Source: Microvirga sp. 17 mud 1-3
Lineage (GTDB): Bacteria; Pseudomonadota; Alphaproteobacteria; Rhizobiales; Beijerinckiaceae
NCBI RefSeq assembly: GCF_003151255.1
Contig: NZ_CP029481.1
Location: 3,634,501 to 3,698,500, forward strand
DNA: 64,000 nt
Direction: 5' to 3'
Position numbers and translations under genes: made by a program. Below are positions 24,978 through 35,113 of this stretch, piece by piece. Below the pieces are notes generated by a model. That model did no database searches and was not told the origin of the DNA. It worked only from the letters and a program-made list of their open reading frames with translations. Position 1 is the first letter of the stretch, and each line of letters begins with the position of its first letter.

Positions 24978-25346
24978 CTACCCCTGGCCCGACGCGCTCA
25001 GGCTCCGGGCCAGGTGCTCGATCCGCTCGGCGGCCCGGTGAACGCCCTCGGCGAAGCGGGCCTCGATGGCCTGGGTGCGCTCGTCGCCCTGGGAGGCAAA
25101 GCGCCTGAGCTCCGCCAGTTCGGCCTCGGCAGCCGCGAGCCGCCGTCTCGTCTCGTGCGCCTCGTCCGCCAACGTGATGGCGGCCATCACGTGGAGCCGC
25201 ATGTCGCCGATCTCGCCGAAGGTGGCCCGCATTTCTTCGATCTTGGCATCGAGGGAGGCGGCCAGGGACTCCAGATGGGCCTCCTCCCCATCCCCGCAGG
25301 CGATCCGGTAGATGCGTCCGGCGATGCTGACTGCGACCTGGGGCAT
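24978..25346 (-). CDS. zapA: Cell division protein ZapA
   Basis: Small FtsZ-bundling protein, 122 residues. The N-terminal head ([20 protein letters not shown]) is the conserved FtsZ-binding part, followed by [17 protein letters not shown] and a long coiled coil ([20 protein letters not shown]) that forms the tetramer stalk. GGAAGG lies five bases before the ATG. It starts one base after the stop of the DUF4164 gene, so the two are translationally linked. Position upstream of 6S RNA matches other Proteobacteria. Confidence 0.94.
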   Translation of the reverse strand: MPQVAVSIAGRIYRIACGDGEEAHLESLAASLDAKIEEMRATFGEIGDMRLHVMAAITLADEAHETRRRLAAAEAELAELRRFASQGDERTQAIEARFAEGVHRAAERIEHLARSLSASGQG

Positions 25347-25347
25347 G

Positions 25348-25641
25348 TCAGCCTTCCTCCGGTTCGAGCTGGCCCGCCTGGACGAGGACGGACTGGATCG
25401 AGCCGATGGCCTGGCGGACCCGGCGGCTCACGTCGTCGGTGGCGGCCTCGTAGCGGTGGAGACGGGTCAGCGCCCCGTCGAGCTCCACGGCGAGGCGGGC
25501 CCGGTCGTCCTGCATGAGCTGGAGCTCGGTATCGAGATCGCCGCGCCGCCGCTCCGCCTCGAGACGGCGGGACAGGGCGGCCTCGAGCAGCCCCACGGCC
25601 ACGTCGAGCCGTTTCAGCGCATCGTCGAGAAGGGGGGTCAT
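25348..25641 (-). CDS. DUF4164 family coiled-coil protein
   Basis: A 97-residue, almost wholly helical protein ([40 protein letters not shown]). The ATG at 25641 has GGAGG six bases upstream. DUF4164 genes sit directly before zapA in Rhizobiales, which suggests a role at the division ring, but none has been shown. It is divergent from tkt with about 190 bp between. Confidence 0.8.
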   Translation of the reverse strand: MTPLLDDALKRLDVAVGLLEAALSRRLEAERRRGDLDTELQLMQDDRARLAVELDGALTRLHRYEAATDDVSRRVRQAIGSIQSVLVQAGQLEPEEG

Positions 25642-25833
25642 CGCGCCTCCGGGAATCGTTGCCGACACTACGGCCCCGGCCGCCGGCGGGCAACGGCCGC
25701 AGGGGAATTTCGGGCCTGGGAGCCCGCGGGAGCCTTTGACTCGCCCCTCCCCCGTGTTAAGGAGCCGACGCTCCTTTCCGACAGGCTTGGCTCGCCGTCA
25801 GGGCCGCCGTCACGATTTTTTGTGGATCCAGCC

Positions 25834-27837
25834 GTGCCCAATACCGTCTCCGCCGATCGCGTCACCCATTCCGATCTGGCGAACGCCGTTCGCGTTCTCG
25901 CCATGGATGCCGTCGAGCAAGCCAAATCCGGCCATCCCGGCCTACCCATGGGCGCCGCCGACATGGCGACGGTGCTGTTCACCAAGTTCCTGAAATACGA
26001 CGCCACCGACCCGACCTGGCCCGACCGCGACCGCTTCGTGCTCTCCGCCGGCCACGGCTCCATGCTGCTCTATGCCCTCCTCCACCTCACGGGCGTGAAG
26101 GGCATGACCATCGACGAGCTCAAGCGCTTCCGCCAGCTCGATTCGAAGACCCCGGGCCACCCGGAGAACTTCATGACGCCCGGCGTCGAGACGACGACCG
26201 GTCCCCTTGGCCAAGGCATCGCGACGGCGGTCGGAATGGCGCTCGCCGAGCGCATGCTCAATGCCGAATACGGCGACGATCTCGTCGACCACCGCACCTA
26301 TGTGCTCGCCTCCGACGGCGACCTGATGGAGGGCATCAGCCAGGAGGCCATCGCGCTCGCCGGCCACCTGAAGCTGAACCGCCTCATCGTGCTCTTCGAC
26401 GACAACGGCATCTCCATCGACGGCCCCCTGTCGCTCTCCGATTCCGTCGATCAGGTGAAGCGGTTCCAGGCCTGCGGCTGGAACGCGGTGCGCGTCGACG
26501 GCCATGACGAGAAGGCCCTCGCCCGGGCCCTGTCCCGCGCCCAGAAGTCCGACCGCCCGACGATGATCGCCTGCCGCACCACCATCGGCTTCGGCGCGCC
26601 CAAGAAGGCCGGCACTTCCAAGGCCCATGGCGAGCCGCTCGGCACCGAGGAGCTCGCGGGCGCCAAGAAGGCCCTGGGCTGGAACTACGCCCCCTTCGAG
26701 ATCCCCGAGAACATCCGTGACGCCTGGGCCAAGGCCGGCAAGAAGGGCCGCCGCCAGCGCAAGGCCTGGAGCGACCGCCTGAAGGCCCAGCCGGGCGACA
26801 AGCGGACCGAGTTCGAGCGCCGCATGAAGGGCGCGCGCCCCGAGGGGCTGTCGGACGCCGTCGCCAAGCTGAAGGAGCGCCTCTCGGCCGAGCCGCAGAA
26901 CGTCGCGACCCGCAAGGCGAGCGAGATCGCCCTCGAGGTGATCACCGAGGCCGTGCCGGAGCTGGTGCTGGGCTCGGCTGACCTGACGCCCTCCAACAAC
27001 ACCAAGACCAAGAACCTCACGGCCATCTCGCCCGGCCAGTATGCGGGCCGCTACATCCATTACGGCATCCGCGAGCACGGCATGGCGGCGGCCATGAACG
27101 GCATCGCGCTCCATGGCGGCCTCGTGCCGGCCGGCGCGACCTTCCTGGTCTTCACCGATTACGCGCGGCCTGCCATGCGCATCGCGGCGCTCGCCGGCAT
27201 CCCGGTCGTCTACGTGATGACCCACGATTCCATCGGCCTCGGCGAGGACGGCCCCACCCACCAGCCGGTGGAGCACCTGGCGGCGCTCCGCTCCATGCCC
27301 AAGATGCGGGTCTTCCGCCCGGCCGACACCATCGAGACCGCGGAGGCCTGGCAGCTCGCCCTGGAGCGCACGGACGGCCCGACCGTCCTGGCCCTTACCC
27401 GCCAGAACCTGCCGCAGGTGCGCCGGGAGGCGGGCCGCGAGAACCTCTCGGCCACGGGCGCCTATGAGTTGTCGCCGGCCGAGGGCAAGGCCCGCGCCAC
27501 CATCTTCGCGTCCGGCAGCGAGGTCGAGATCGCCCTCGCTGCCCAGAAGATCCTGGCCGAACAAAGCTTCGCCGTACGCGTTGTCTCGGTGCCCTCGCTC
27601 GAGCTGTTCCTGGCACAGCCCGAGAAGGTGCGCGCCCGCATCATCGGCGATGCGCCGGTCAAGGTCGCGGTCGAGGCCGCCGTCCGTTTCGGATGGGATT
27701 CGGTGATCGGCCCGGACGGAATTTTCGTCGGCATGCACGGCTTCGGCGCCAGCGCGCCGTACAAGGAACTCTACCGGCACTTCGGCATCACGCCCGAAGC
27801 TGTTGCGGAGCACATCCTCAGGACGCACAATCTCTGA
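25834..27837 (+). CDS. tkt: Transketolase
   Basis: Thiamine-diphosphate enzyme moving two-carbon units in the pentose phosphate and Calvin cycles. With the GTG at 25834 it has 667 residues, usual for the family; another GTG at 25822 is possible and no clear ribosome site decides. Seen: [19 protein letters not shown] and [13 protein letters not shown] in the N-terminal PP domain, the TPP/Mg motif [14 protein letters not shown] ... [10 protein letters not shown], and [20 protein letters not shown] with the catalytic Glu in the Pyr domain. A lysine/arginine-rich insert ([20 protein letters not shown]) is at about 305-325. It heads tkt-gap-pgk-fba, the cbb-like order common in Rhizobiales. Confidence 0.97.
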   Translation: MPNTVSADRVTHSDLANAVRVLAMDAVEQAKSGHPGLPMGAADMATVLFTKFLKYDATDPTWPDRDRFVLSAGHGSMLLYALLHLTGVKGMTIDELKRFRQLDSKTPGHPENFMTPGVETTTGPLGQGIATAVGMALAERMLNAEYGDDLVDHRTYVLASDGDLMEGISQEAIALAGHLKLNRLIVLFDDNGISIDGPLSLSDSVDQVKRFQACGWNAVRVDGHDEKALARALSRAQKSDRPTMIACRTTIGFGAPKKAGTSKAHGEPLGTEELAGAKKALGWNYAPFEIPENIRDAWAKAGKKGRRQRKAWSDRLKAQPGDKRTEFERRMKGARPEGLSDAVAKLKERLSAEPQNVATRKASEIALEVITEAVPELVLGSADLTPSNNTKTKNLTAISPGQYAGRYIHYGIREHGMAAAMNGIALHGGLVPAGATFLVFTDYARPAMRIAALAGIPVVYVMTHDSIGLGEDGPTHQPVEHLAALRSMPKMRVFRPADTIETAEAWQLALERTDGPTVLALTRQNLPQVRREAGRENLSATGAYELSPAEGKARATIFASGSEVEIALAAQKILAEQSFAVRVVSVPSLELFLAQPEKVRARIIGDAPVKVAVEAAVRFGWDSVIGPDGIFVGMHGFGASAPYKELYRHFGITPEAVAEHILRTHNL

Positions 27838-27880
27838 GGCTCAAGGCATTTAAAGCCCATCGCAGAAGGGAGCTAAGGCT

Positions 27881-28888
27881 ATGACGGTCAAGGTCGCGAT
27901 CAACGGGTTCGGTCGCATCGGACGAAACATCCTCCGCGCCATCGTGGAGAGCGGCCGCACGGACATCCAGGTGGTCGCCATCAACGATCTCGGTCCGGTC
28001 GAGACGAACGCTCACCTGCTGCGCTACGACTCGGTCCACGGCCGCTTCCCGGCCGAGGTGAAGGTCGAGGGCGACTCGATCGTCGTCAACGGCCAGAAGA
28101 TCAAGGTCACGGCGATCAAGGATCCGGCCACCCTCCCCCACAAGGAGCTGGGCGTCGACATCGCGCTCGAATGCACGGGCATCTTCACCTCGAAGGAGAA
28201 GGCCTCGGCGCATCTGAAGGCGGGCGCCAAGCGCGTCATCGTCTCGGCCCCGGCCGACGGCGCCGACCTGACGGTGGTCTATGGCGTCAACCACGACAAG
28301 CTGACGAAGGACCACATCGTCATCTCGAACGCCTCCTGCACCACGAACTGCCTCGCGCCGGTCGCCAAGGTGCTGCACGACGCGGTCGGCATCGAGAAGG
28401 GCTTCATGACGACGGTGCATTCCTACACCAACGATCAGCCCTCCCTCGACCAGATGCACAAGGACCTCTACCGCGCCCGCGCGGCCGCGGTCTCCATGAT
28501 CCCGACCTCGACGGGTGCCGCGAAGGCCGTCGGCCTCGTGCTACCGGAACTCAATGGCAAGCTCGACGGCGTCTCGATCCGCGTGCCGACCCCGAACGTC
28601 TCGGTGATCGACTTCAAGTTCATCGCCAAGAAGGCGACCACGAAGGAAGAGATCAACGAAGCGATCCGTCGCGCCTCGGAGCAGGAGCTGAAGGGCGTTC
28701 TCGCCTACACGCTCGACCCGAACGTCTCCATCGACTTCAACCACAACCCGGCCTCGTCCACGTTCCACATGGACCAGACCAAGGTTATGGACGGCACCTT
28801 CGTGCGCATCATGTCCTGGTACGACAACGAGTGGGGCTTCTCGAACCGCATGGCGGACACCGCCGTCGCCATGGCGAAGCTCATCTGA
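27881..28888 (+). CDS. gap: Glyceraldehyde-3-phosphate dehydrogenase, type I
   Basis: Oxidises and phosphorylates glyceraldehyde-3-phosphate. NAD-binding loop [10 protein letters not shown] is at 7-16, the catalytic Cys153 lies in [12 protein letters not shown], and its partner His180 in [10 protein letters not shown]. 335 residues, full length. GGGAG lies eight bases before the ATG. It follows tkt after 43 bp and precedes pgk after 11 bp, so the three are very likely one operon. Asp36 in the dinucleotide pocket points to NAD rather than NADP preference. Confidence 0.98.
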   Translation: MTVKVAINGFGRIGRNILRAIVESGRTDIQVVAINDLGPVETNAHLLRYDSVHGRFPAEVKVEGDSIVVNGQKIKVTAIKDPATLPHKELGVDIALECTGIFTSKEKASAHLKAGAKRVIVSAPADGADLTVVYGVNHDKLTKDHIVISNASCTTNCLAPVAKVLHDAVGIEKGFMTTVHSYTNDQPSLDQMHKDLYRARAAAVSMIPTSTGAAKAVGLVLPELNGKLDGVSIRVPTPNVSVIDFKFIAKKATTKEEINEAIRRASEQELKGVLAYTLDPNVSIDFNHNPASSTFHMDQTKVMDGTFVRIMSWYDNEWGFSNRMADTAVAMAKLI

Positions 28889-28899
28889 CGGAGGCCCGC

Positions 28900-30090
28900 A
28901 TGACCGCCTTCCGCACCCTCGACCAGGCCGACGTCAAAGGGAAACGCGCGCTCGTCCGGGTGGACCTCAACGTCCCCATGGAGAATGGCCGCATCACGGA
29001 CGCGACGCGCATCGAGCGCGTCCTCCCGACCATCCGGGAAATCGCCGACAAGGGCGGGAAGGTAATCCTTCTCGCCCATTTCGGGCGCCCGAAGGGCCGG
29101 GATCCGAAGGATTCCCTGAAGCCGGTCGCGGAGGCGGTCGCGCAGCACCTCGGAAAACCCGTCGCCTTCGCCGATGACTGCATCGGCGAGGCGGCCGAAA
29201 AGGCTGTCGCCGCCCTCAAGGACGGCGACGTCCTGCTCCTCGAGAACACCCGCTTCCATGCGGGCGAGGAGAAGAACGACAAGGATTTCGTGGCCGCCCT
29301 CGCGAAGCTCGGCGACCTCTACGTCAACGACGCCTTCTCGGCGGCCCACCGGGCCCATGCCTCGACCGAGGGGCTCGCCCATGTGCTGCCGGCCTATGCG
29401 GGCCGGACCATGCAGGCCGAGCTCGACGCTCTGACCAAGGGCCTGGAGGCACCGCAGCGCCCGGTCGTCGCCATCGTGGGCGGCGCCAAGGTCTCGACCA
29501 AGATCGACCTGCTCGAAAATCTCGTCGCCAAGGTCGACGCCCTCGTCATCGGCGGCGGCATGGCCAACACCTTCCTGCACGCCACGGGCCTGAACATCGG
29601 CAAGTCCCTGGCCGAGAAGGACCTCGCCGCGACCGCGATGCGGATCATCGAGAAGGCCCGCGACGCCAATTGCGCCATCATCCTGCCGGTGGACGGGGTC
29701 TGCGCCTATGAGTTCAAGGCAGGCGCGCACAACCACACCTATGGCATCGACGCGATCCCCGAGGACCAGATGATCCTCGACGTGGGCTCCCAGTCGGTCG
29801 AGCGGGTGAACGCGGCCATCAACGACGCCAAGACGCTCGTCTGGAACGGCCCCCTCGGGGCCTTCGAGATCGCGCCCTTCGATCAGGGCACGGTGGCGGC
29901 GGCCCGCCATGCGGCGGAGCGGACCAAGGCCGGCAAGCTGGTCTCGGTCGCAGGCGGCGGCGACACGGTCGCGGCCCTGAACCACGCTGGCGTTGCGGAA
30001 AGCTTCACCTATGTATCTACGGCGGGCGGCGCGTTCCTCGAATGGCTCGAGGGCAAGGCGCTGCCGGGCGTTGAGGCTTTGAGAGCTTAA
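28900..30090 (+). CDS. pgk: Phosphoglycerate kinase
   Basis: Two-domain kinase making ATP from 1,3-bisphosphoglycerate. N-terminal substrate motif [15 protein letters not shown] at 18-32, [20 protein letters not shown], hinge region, and the nucleotide-binding [14 protein letters not shown] near the C-terminus. 396 residues fits. The ATG at 28900 has ACGGAGG seven bases upstream, eleven bases behind gap; a much longer open frame upstream is only the gap gene read in another frame. Confidence 0.98.
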   Translation: MTAFRTLDQADVKGKRALVRVDLNVPMENGRITDATRIERVLPTIREIADKGGKVILLAHFGRPKGRDPKDSLKPVAEAVAQHLGKPVAFADDCIGEAAEKAVAALKDGDVLLLENTRFHAGEEKNDKDFVAALAKLGDLYVNDAFSAAHRAHASTEGLAHVLPAYAGRTMQAELDALTKGLEAPQRPVVAIVGGAKVSTKIDLLENLVAKVDALVIGGGMANTFLHATGLNIGKSLAEKDLAATAMRIIEKARDANCAIILPVDGVCAYEFKAGAHNHTYGIDAIPEDQMILDVGSQSVERVNAAINDAKTLVWNGPLGAFEIAPFDQGTVAAARHAAERTKAGKLVSVAGGGDTVAALNHAGVAESFTYVSTAGGAFLEWLEGKALPGVEALRA

Positions 30091-30143
30091 GCCACGGTTC
30101 AGCTTCGGCGCGCTTCATTGGCGCGCCCAATCAGGAGGAAAAG

Positions 30144-31232
30144 ATGGCGCGCATTACCTTGAGGCAGCTTCTGGATCACGCCGCCGAGCATGATTACGGC
30201 GTGCCTGCCTTCAACATCAACAACATGGAGCAGGCGCTCGCCATCATGGCGGCGGCCGGCGAGGTCGATGCGCCCGTCATCATCCAGGCCAGCCGGGGCG
30301 CGCGCTCCTATGCCAACGACGTCATGCTCAAGCACATGATGGATGCGGTCACCGAGATCTATCCGCACATTCCGGTCTGCGTGCATCTCGACCACGGCAA
30401 CGAGCCTGCCACCTGCATGACGGCGATCCAGGCCGGCTTCACGTCCGTGATGATGGACGGCTCCCTCAAGGCCGACGGCAAGACCCCGGGCGACTGGGAC
30501 TACAATGTCGGCGTGACCCGCAAAGTGGTCGAGATGGCCCATCTCGGCGGCATCTCGGTGGAGGGCGAGCTCGGCGTGCTCGGCTCCCTCGAGACCGGCA
30601 TGGGCGATAAGGAGGACGGCCACGGGGCCGAGGGCAAGCTCTCGCACGACCAGCTCCTGACCAATCCGGACGAGGCCGTGAAGTTCGTGGCTGAGACGAA
30701 GGTGGATGCGCTCGCCATTGCGATGGGCACCTCGCATGGGGCCTACAAGTTCACCCGCAAGCCCGACGGCGACATTCTCGCCATGCGCGTGATCGAGGAG
30801 ATCCACCGCAAGCTCCCGAACACCCATCTGGTGATGCACGGCTCCTCGTCGGTGCCGCAGGACCTGCAGGACATCATCAACCAGTACGGCGGCCAGATGA
30901 AGCCGACCTGGGGCGTGCCGGTGGAAGAGATCCAGCGCGGCATCAAGCACGGCGTGCGCAAGATCAACATCGACACCGACAACCGCATGGCGATGACCGG
31001 TCAGATCCGGAAGGTCCTCTCGGAGAATCCCGGCGAGTTCGATCCGCGCAAATACCTGAAGCCCGCCATGGAGGCGATGACCAAGCTCTGCAAGCAGCGC
31101 CTCCAGGAGTTCAACACCGCCGGCCAGGCCTCCAAGATCAAGCGGGTCTACACCCTGGCCGAGATGGCCAAGCGCTACGCCTCCGGCGAGCTCGACCCGA
31201 AGTTCGGCGCGAGCCGTCAGGCGGCCGAGTAA
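30144..31232 (+). CDS. fba: Fructose-bisphosphate aldolase, class II
   Basis: Zinc-dependent aldolase of the long CbbA type, 362 residues. Zinc ligands appear in CVHLDHG, the conserved GTSHGAYKF loop binds phosphate, and [18 protein letters not shown] closes the C-terminal part. AGGAGG lies five bases before the ATG. It follows pgk after 53 bp and ends in a good terminator, so it closes the tkt-gap-pgk-fba unit. It serves both glycolysis/gluconeogenesis and, if RuBisCO is present elsewhere, the Calvin cycle. Confidence 0.97.
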   Translation: MARITLRQLLDHAAEHDYGVPAFNINNMEQALAIMAAAGEVDAPVIIQASRGARSYANDVMLKHMMDAVTEIYPHIPVCVHLDHGNEPATCMTAIQAGFTSVMMDGSLKADGKTPGDWDYNVGVTRKVVEMAHLGGISVEGELGVLGSLETGMGDKEDGHGAEGKLSHDQLLTNPDEAVKFVAETKVDALAIAMGTSHGAYKFTRKPDGDILAMRVIEEIHRKLPNTHLVMHGSSSVPQDLQDIINQYGGQMKPTWGVPVEEIQRGIKHGVRKINIDTDNRMAMTGQIRKVLSENPGEFDPRKYLKPAMEAMTKLCKQRLQEFNTAGQASKIKRVYTLAEMAKRYASGELDPKFGASRQAAE

Positions 31233-31264
31233 GCCATCAGGCTTTCGCCTCAATCCCATCCCAG

Positions 31265-31298
31265 AAACGGGGCCTCGCAAGATGGCCCCGTTTTCGTT
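31265..31298 (+). terminator. Terminator after fba
   Basis: AACGGGGCC pairs perfectly with GGCCCCGTT around a nine-base loop and runs into TTTTCGTT. It ends the tkt-gap-pgk-fba unit. Confidence 0.85.
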
Positions 31299-31339
31299 AT
31301 GGCGTAGCTGTCAGACCGTTCCGAACCCCGCAAGAAGCC

Positions 31340-31990
31340 ATGGCCGAACCCTCCCCCCGTCTCTACCTCGTCTCCCCTCTCCTGGAGGACGCCTCCTTCG
31401 CGCCGCGCCTCGCCGAGGCCTGCGGCGGCGGCCATGTGGCCGCGGTGCTCCTGCGCCTTGCGGCCGCCGACGAGCGGACCCTCGTCAACCGGGCCAAGGC
31501 CCTATGTCCCGCCGTGCAGGAGAGCGGAGCGGCAGCCTTGATCTCCGTCGACGGGAAGGCCGACCTCGCGGCCGTTGCGGCACGAGGCGGCGCCGACGGA
31601 ATCCACGTGCGGGGCGACGTCGCCCTGGCCCGGGACCTGCGCGAGCGCCTGAAGGCGGACCGCGCCGTCGGGGCCGGCGGCATCAGGACCCGGGACGATG
31701 CCATGACCTTGGGCGAAGCGGGGGTTGATTACCTGATGTTCGGCGAACCCCGGCCCGACGGCTCTCTCCCGTCCCTCGACAGCGTGACGGAGCGGGCCGC
31801 CTGGTGGGCGGAAATCTTCGAGACCCCCTGCGTAGCCTTTGCGCCGAGCCTGGAGGCGGTTGGGCCTCTTGCGGCGACCGGCGCGGAATTCATCGCGCTG
31901 GGCGACGCAGTCTGGTCCCATCCCGAAGGGCCGGCCGCCGCCGTCGCGGCCGCCTCCCAGGCCATCGCGCGGCAGGAGGCCGGGTCCTGA
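31340..31990 (+). CDS. Thiamine-phosphate synthase-like (ThiE-family) protein
   Basis: A 216-residue TIM-barrel protein of the ThiE/TenI family. The phosphate-side strand (GVDYLMFGEPRPDGSLP) and the VGAGGIRTRDDAM loop fit, but the usual HLGQ-D motif reads GIHVRGD and the TxSxTK-type pyrophosphate loop is absent. It may thus not make thiamine phosphate. The gene next to fba is conserved in Rhizobiales as an unlinked ThiE paralogue; no TPP riboswitch or other thi gene is nearby. No strong ribosome site. It overlaps the Sel1 gene by one base (TGATG). Confidence 0.72.
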   Translation: MAEPSPRLYLVSPLLEDASFAPRLAEACGGGHVAAVLLRLAAADERTLVNRAKALCPAVQESGAAALISVDGKADLAAVAARGGADGIHVRGDVALARDLRERLKADRAVGAGGIRTRDDAMTLGEAGVDYLMFGEPRPDGSLPSLDSVTERAAWWAEIFETPCVAFAPSLEAVGPLAATGAEFIALGDAVWSHPEGPAAAVAAASQAIARQEAGS

Positions 31991-32886
31991 TGCGGAAAAT
32001 CCTGCTCCCGGCGCTCCTGTGCCTTGTGGTCTCCGTCACGGCGGCCCGTGCCGAATCTGACGCCGCCTACGGCGCCTATCAGCGCGGCCACTATCTCGCG
32101 GCCTTCCGGGAGGCAACCCAGCGTCTTGTGAAGAACAAGGACGATGCCCCGGCCATGACCCTGCTGGGCGAGCTCTACAACCAAGGCCTCGGCGTCCCCA
32201 TGAGCCCCGAGAAGGCGGCGGACTGGTATCGGCTCGCGGCGGAGCGCGGCGATGCCCACGCGCTTGCATCCCTGGGGCTGATGGCGCTCGACGGGCGCGG
32301 CATGAAGAAGGACACGGCCCAGGCCAAGGCATGGCTCGAACAGGCAGCCGCCAAGAACGAGCCGGTCGCCTGCTACAATCTCGCGCTCCTGCTCCTGTCG
32401 AGCACCAACGATGCGGATCTTACCCGCGCCGCCGACCTCCTGCGCAAGGCCTCAGAGGCCGAGGTCCCGGACGCCCAGCACGCGCTCGGCGTTCTCTATC
32501 TCCAGGGCCGCGGCGTCCCGCGCGATGCTGCCCAGGCGGCCCATTATTTCGAGCGGGCGGCCCGGAACGGCAGCTCCACGGGCGAGGTGGAATACGCGAT
32601 CCTGCTCTTCAACGGCGACGGCGTTGCGAAGAATGAGGCCAAGGCGGCGCGCTATTTCCGCAGCGCCGCCGCCAAGGGCAACGCCATCGCCCAGAACCGC
32701 CTCGCGCGGATGCTGGCGGCCGGACGGGGCGTGCCCCAGAACAAGGTCGACGCCGCCGCCTGGCACCTCCTCGCCTCGGCCCAGGGCCTCGCGGATGCCT
32801 GGCTCGACGATGCCCTGAAGGACATGACCCCCGAGGAGAAGACCCGCGCCGAGAAGGTCGCGGCGGAGCGGCTCGGAATGCGGTGA
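31990..32886 (+). CDS. Secreted Sel1-repeat (TPR-like) protein
   Basis: A 298-residue periplasmic protein: signal peptide MRKILLPALLCLVVSVTAARA (cleaved near 21) and then six to seven Sel1-type repeats (ALASLGLMALDGRGMKKDTA, AQHALGVLYLQGRGVPRDAA, EYAILLFNGDGVAKNEAKAA, AQNRLARMLAAGRGVPQNKV). Such solenoids act as adaptors in envelope and signalling complexes. The ATG overlaps the ThiE-like stop as TGATG, with GGAGG ten bases upstream, which fixes the start and implies coupling. ExoR-like Sel1 proteins of Rhizobiales regulate ExoS/ChvI, but this shares only the repeat type. Confidence 0.85.
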   Translation: MRKILLPALLCLVVSVTAARAESDAAYGAYQRGHYLAAFREATQRLVKNKDDAPAMTLLGELYNQGLGVPMSPEKAADWYRLAAERGDAHALASLGLMALDGRGMKKDTAQAKAWLEQAAAKNEPVACYNLALLLLSSTNDADLTRAADLLRKASEAEVPDAQHALGVLYLQGRGVPRDAAQAAHYFERAARNGSSTGEVEYAILLFNGDGVAKNEAKAARYFRSAAAKGNAIAQNRLARMLAAGRGVPQNKVDAAAWHLLASAQGLADAWLDDALKDMTPEEKTRAEKVAAERLGMR

Positions 32887-33251
32887 GGGGACGTTTACCC
32901 GTCTCCGCATGAGGTGATGCGGGAGGCGCTACCCTACCCTCTCGCCCACGGATCTCGGGTGTTCCCGAGATCCGCTCCCATCAGACGCAAGTCGGGAACA
33001 CCCGACTTGCGGTGGGGGAGAGTTGGAGAGGGGGGTGTCAGCGCCGACCTGGTTTCAGTCCTGCGCTGGCACCCCACCCTGGCCCTCCCCACAAGGGGGA
33101 GGGAAACAGGTCGCGCCTCCCCGTCATTCCTGGACAGCGCGTAGCGCTGGGCCCGGAACGACGCTGGAAACTTTCCGACGCTTGACGTTCGCCCCCTCCC
33201 GTGGTCCACCCGAACCGCATTTCCTCCCGCCCCTTTCAGGACCGTCCGACC
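32887..33251. repeat. Mosaic of intergenic palindromes between the Sel1 gene and suhB
   Basis: 365 bases with no gene. In order: a perfect 11-bp hairpin with TGTT loop (32949-32974), a perfect 10-bp hairpin with AACA loop (32987-33010), the CCCTCCCC/GGGGAGGG palindrome (33083-33103), and a REP-like element (33122-33163). The suhB promoter must lie in the last 90 bases or within the repeats. Confidence 0.75.
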
Positions 33252-34046
33252 ATGATCCGTTCGCCCCTCATGACCGTCATGACCGATGCCGTGATGAAGG
33301 CCTCGCGTTCCCTCAAGCGCGACTTCGGCGAGGTCGAGAACCTTCAGGTGTCCCGCAAGGGACCGGGCGACTTCGTCTCGGCCGCGGACCGCAAGGCCGA
33401 GAAGATCCTGCGCGAGTCCCTCGAGAAGGCCCGCCCCGATTTCGGCTTCGTGATGGAGGAGAGCGGGATCGTGGAGGGCAAGGATCAAAGCCACCGCTGG
33501 CATATCGACCCCCTCGACGGCACCACGAACTTCCTCCACGGGCTGCCCCACTTCGCCATCTCGGTCGGCCTGGAGCGCGACGGGCAGGTTGTGGCCGGCG
33601 TGGTCTACGACCCGGCAAAGGACGAGCTTTTCATCGCCGAGAGGGGCAAGGGCGCCTTTCTCAACAACCGCCGCATCCGCGTGGCGGCCCGGAACGACAT
33701 GGCCGAGGCCGTGATCGCCTGCGGCCTGCCCCATATCGGCAAGGGCGACCACGCCCTGTTCCTGCGCGAATCCGCCTCCGTGATGGGCTATGCGGGCGGC
33801 ATGCGCCGCTGGGGCGCGGCCGCCCTCGACATGGCCTACGTGGCCTGCGGGCGCTTCGACGCCTATTGGGAGCGGGGCCTCAATTCCTGGGATATTTCGG
33901 CCGGAATCCTGCTGATCCGGGAGGCCGGCGGCTTCGTGTCCGACGCGGACGGAGGGAGCAACCCCATGGCGACCGGAAGCGTGGCCTGCGGCAACGAAGT
34001 TCTGCACCGAGAGCTGGTCAAGCTCTTGAAGAAGGCAAAAGGCTGA
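33252..34046 (+). CDS. suhB: Inositol-1-monophosphatase family protein
   Basis: Mg-dependent, Li-sensitive phosphatase of 264 residues. Metal ligands: Glu70 in VMEESG, Asp86 and Asp89 in DPLDGTTNF, and the C-terminal WDISAGILLIREAGG. The ATG at 33252 gives the family N-terminus (SPLMTVMTDAVMKASRSLKR); the open frame before it is repeat-derived. In E. coli SuhB also acts in rRNA antitermination; whether this holds here is unknown. A GGAGGCGG/CCGCCTCC hairpin at 34060-34100 follows, without a T-run. Confidence 0.93.
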   Translation: MIRSPLMTVMTDAVMKASRSLKRDFGEVENLQVSRKGPGDFVSAADRKAEKILRESLEKARPDFGFVMEESGIVEGKDQSHRWHIDPLDGTTNFLHGLPHFAISVGLERDGQVVAGVVYDPAKDELFIAERGKGAFLNNRRIRVAARNDMAEAVIACGLPHIGKGDHALFLRESASVMGYAGGMRRWGAAALDMAYVACGRFDAYWERGLNSWDISAGILLIREAGGFVSDADGGSNPMATGSVACGNEVLHRELVKLLKKAKG

Positions 34047-34150
34047 TATTTCTGTTTGTGGAGGCGGACGATCCGGGCGGCAACGCTTGATCCCGCCTCC
34101 CCGTCCCGTCACATTGGAACGGTCTTGAGGCACCAGCGAGCAGGATCCCA

Positions 34151-35113
34151 ATGGAAGACCAGCCCCTCACCCCACCGCGGATCTACCTCATCCGCATGGC
34201 TGTTTTCCTGATCCTGGCCGGGTTCGTCGCCTTCATCCTCTACAAGCAGGTCTGGAATGCCTTCCTGGCCAATCCGGGCCTCAACAGCCTGATCATCGGC
34301 GTGATGTTCATCGGGATCGTGCTCGCCATCCGGCAGGTCTGGCGGCTCTTTCCCGAGGTACGGTGGGTCAACACCATCCGCCAGACCGAGGAAGGCCTCA
34401 TCCAGCCGACCACGCCGGTTCTCCTGGCCCCCCTTGCGGCCTTCATCGCCAACCGCTCGATCCATTCGCTCCTGTCCGTCACGGCCACCCGCTCGCTCCT
34501 CGATTCGATCGGCGCGCGCCTGGACGAGAGCCGCGAGATCCTGCGCTATCTCGCCGGCCTCCTGGTCTTCCTCGGCCTTCTCGGCACCTTCTGGGGCCTC
34601 ATCGACACGGTGGGCTCCGTCGGCCGGATCATCTCGTCCCTGCGCACCGGCCAGGACACGGCCGTGCTCTTCGACGAGCTCAAGAACTCCCTGGCCGGGC
34701 CGCTCCAGGGCATGGGCCTGTCCTTCTCGGCCTCCCTCTTCGGCCTCGCCGGCTCCCTGGTGCTCGGCTTCCTCGACCTTCAGGCGGGCCAAGCGCAGAA
34801 CCGCTTCTATACCGAGCTCGAGGACTGGCTCGCCACCTCCACCACCGACACGGCTCCCGACCTCTCCCTGAGGTCCGGCACGCCGAACGACATCGCGCTC
34901 GCGCTCAACCGCCTGACGGCTGCCGTCAATGACGGAGCGGGCGGGCGGGCCTCGACCCAGGCCATGGCCAATCTGGCCGAGGGCGTGCAGGGCCTCGTCC
35001 AGCACATGCGCGCCGAGCAGCAGATGATCCGCGACTGGGTGGAGGCCCAGGCCGCCCGCGAGAAGGAACTCAAGCAGGTGCTCGACCGGCTTGCCCGCGA
35101 AAGGCTGCCCTGA
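34151..35113 (+). CDS. MotA/TolQ/ExbB-like proton channel protein
   Basis: A 320-residue inner-membrane protein. Four membrane segments at about 14-33, 44-62, 132-153 and 184-207; the third holds the family signature GLLGTFWGLIDT. A helical cytosolic tail of some 110 residues (residues 210-320) ends in EKELKQVLDRLARERL. It resembles flagellar MotA and the Tol/Exb channels more than any transporter. The partner gene overlaps its stop by one base (TGATG) and encodes a MotB/OmpA-like protein, so the two should form a proton-driven envelope motor. No flagellar genes are near. Distinct from the tolQR pair at 15.6-16.8 kb. Confidence 0.85.
   Translation: MEDQPLTPPRIYLIRMAVFLILAGFVAFILYKQVWNAFLANPGLNSLIIGVMFIGIVLAIRQVWRLFPEVRWVNTIRQTEEGLIQPTTPVLLAPLAAFIANRSIHSLLSVTATRSLLDSIGARLDESREILRYLAGLLVFLGLLGTFWGLIDTVGSVGRIISSLRTGQDTAVLFDELKNSLAGPLQGMGLSFSASLFGLAGSLVLGFLDLQAGQAQNRFYTELEDWLATSTTDTAPDLSLRSGTPNDIALALNRLTAAVNDGAGGRASTQAMANLAEGVQGLVQHMRAEQQMIRDWVEAQAAREKELKQVLDRLARERLP

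Noticed and set aside
25942..27828. 628-codon open frame on the minus strand
   Set aside because: Antisense of tkt, with His/Gly/Arg-rich composition and no recognisable motif.
31991..32886. ExoR orthologue
   Set aside because: The protein shares Sel1 repeats and a signal peptide with ExoR, but repeat spacing and gene context differ, so only the repeat family is called.
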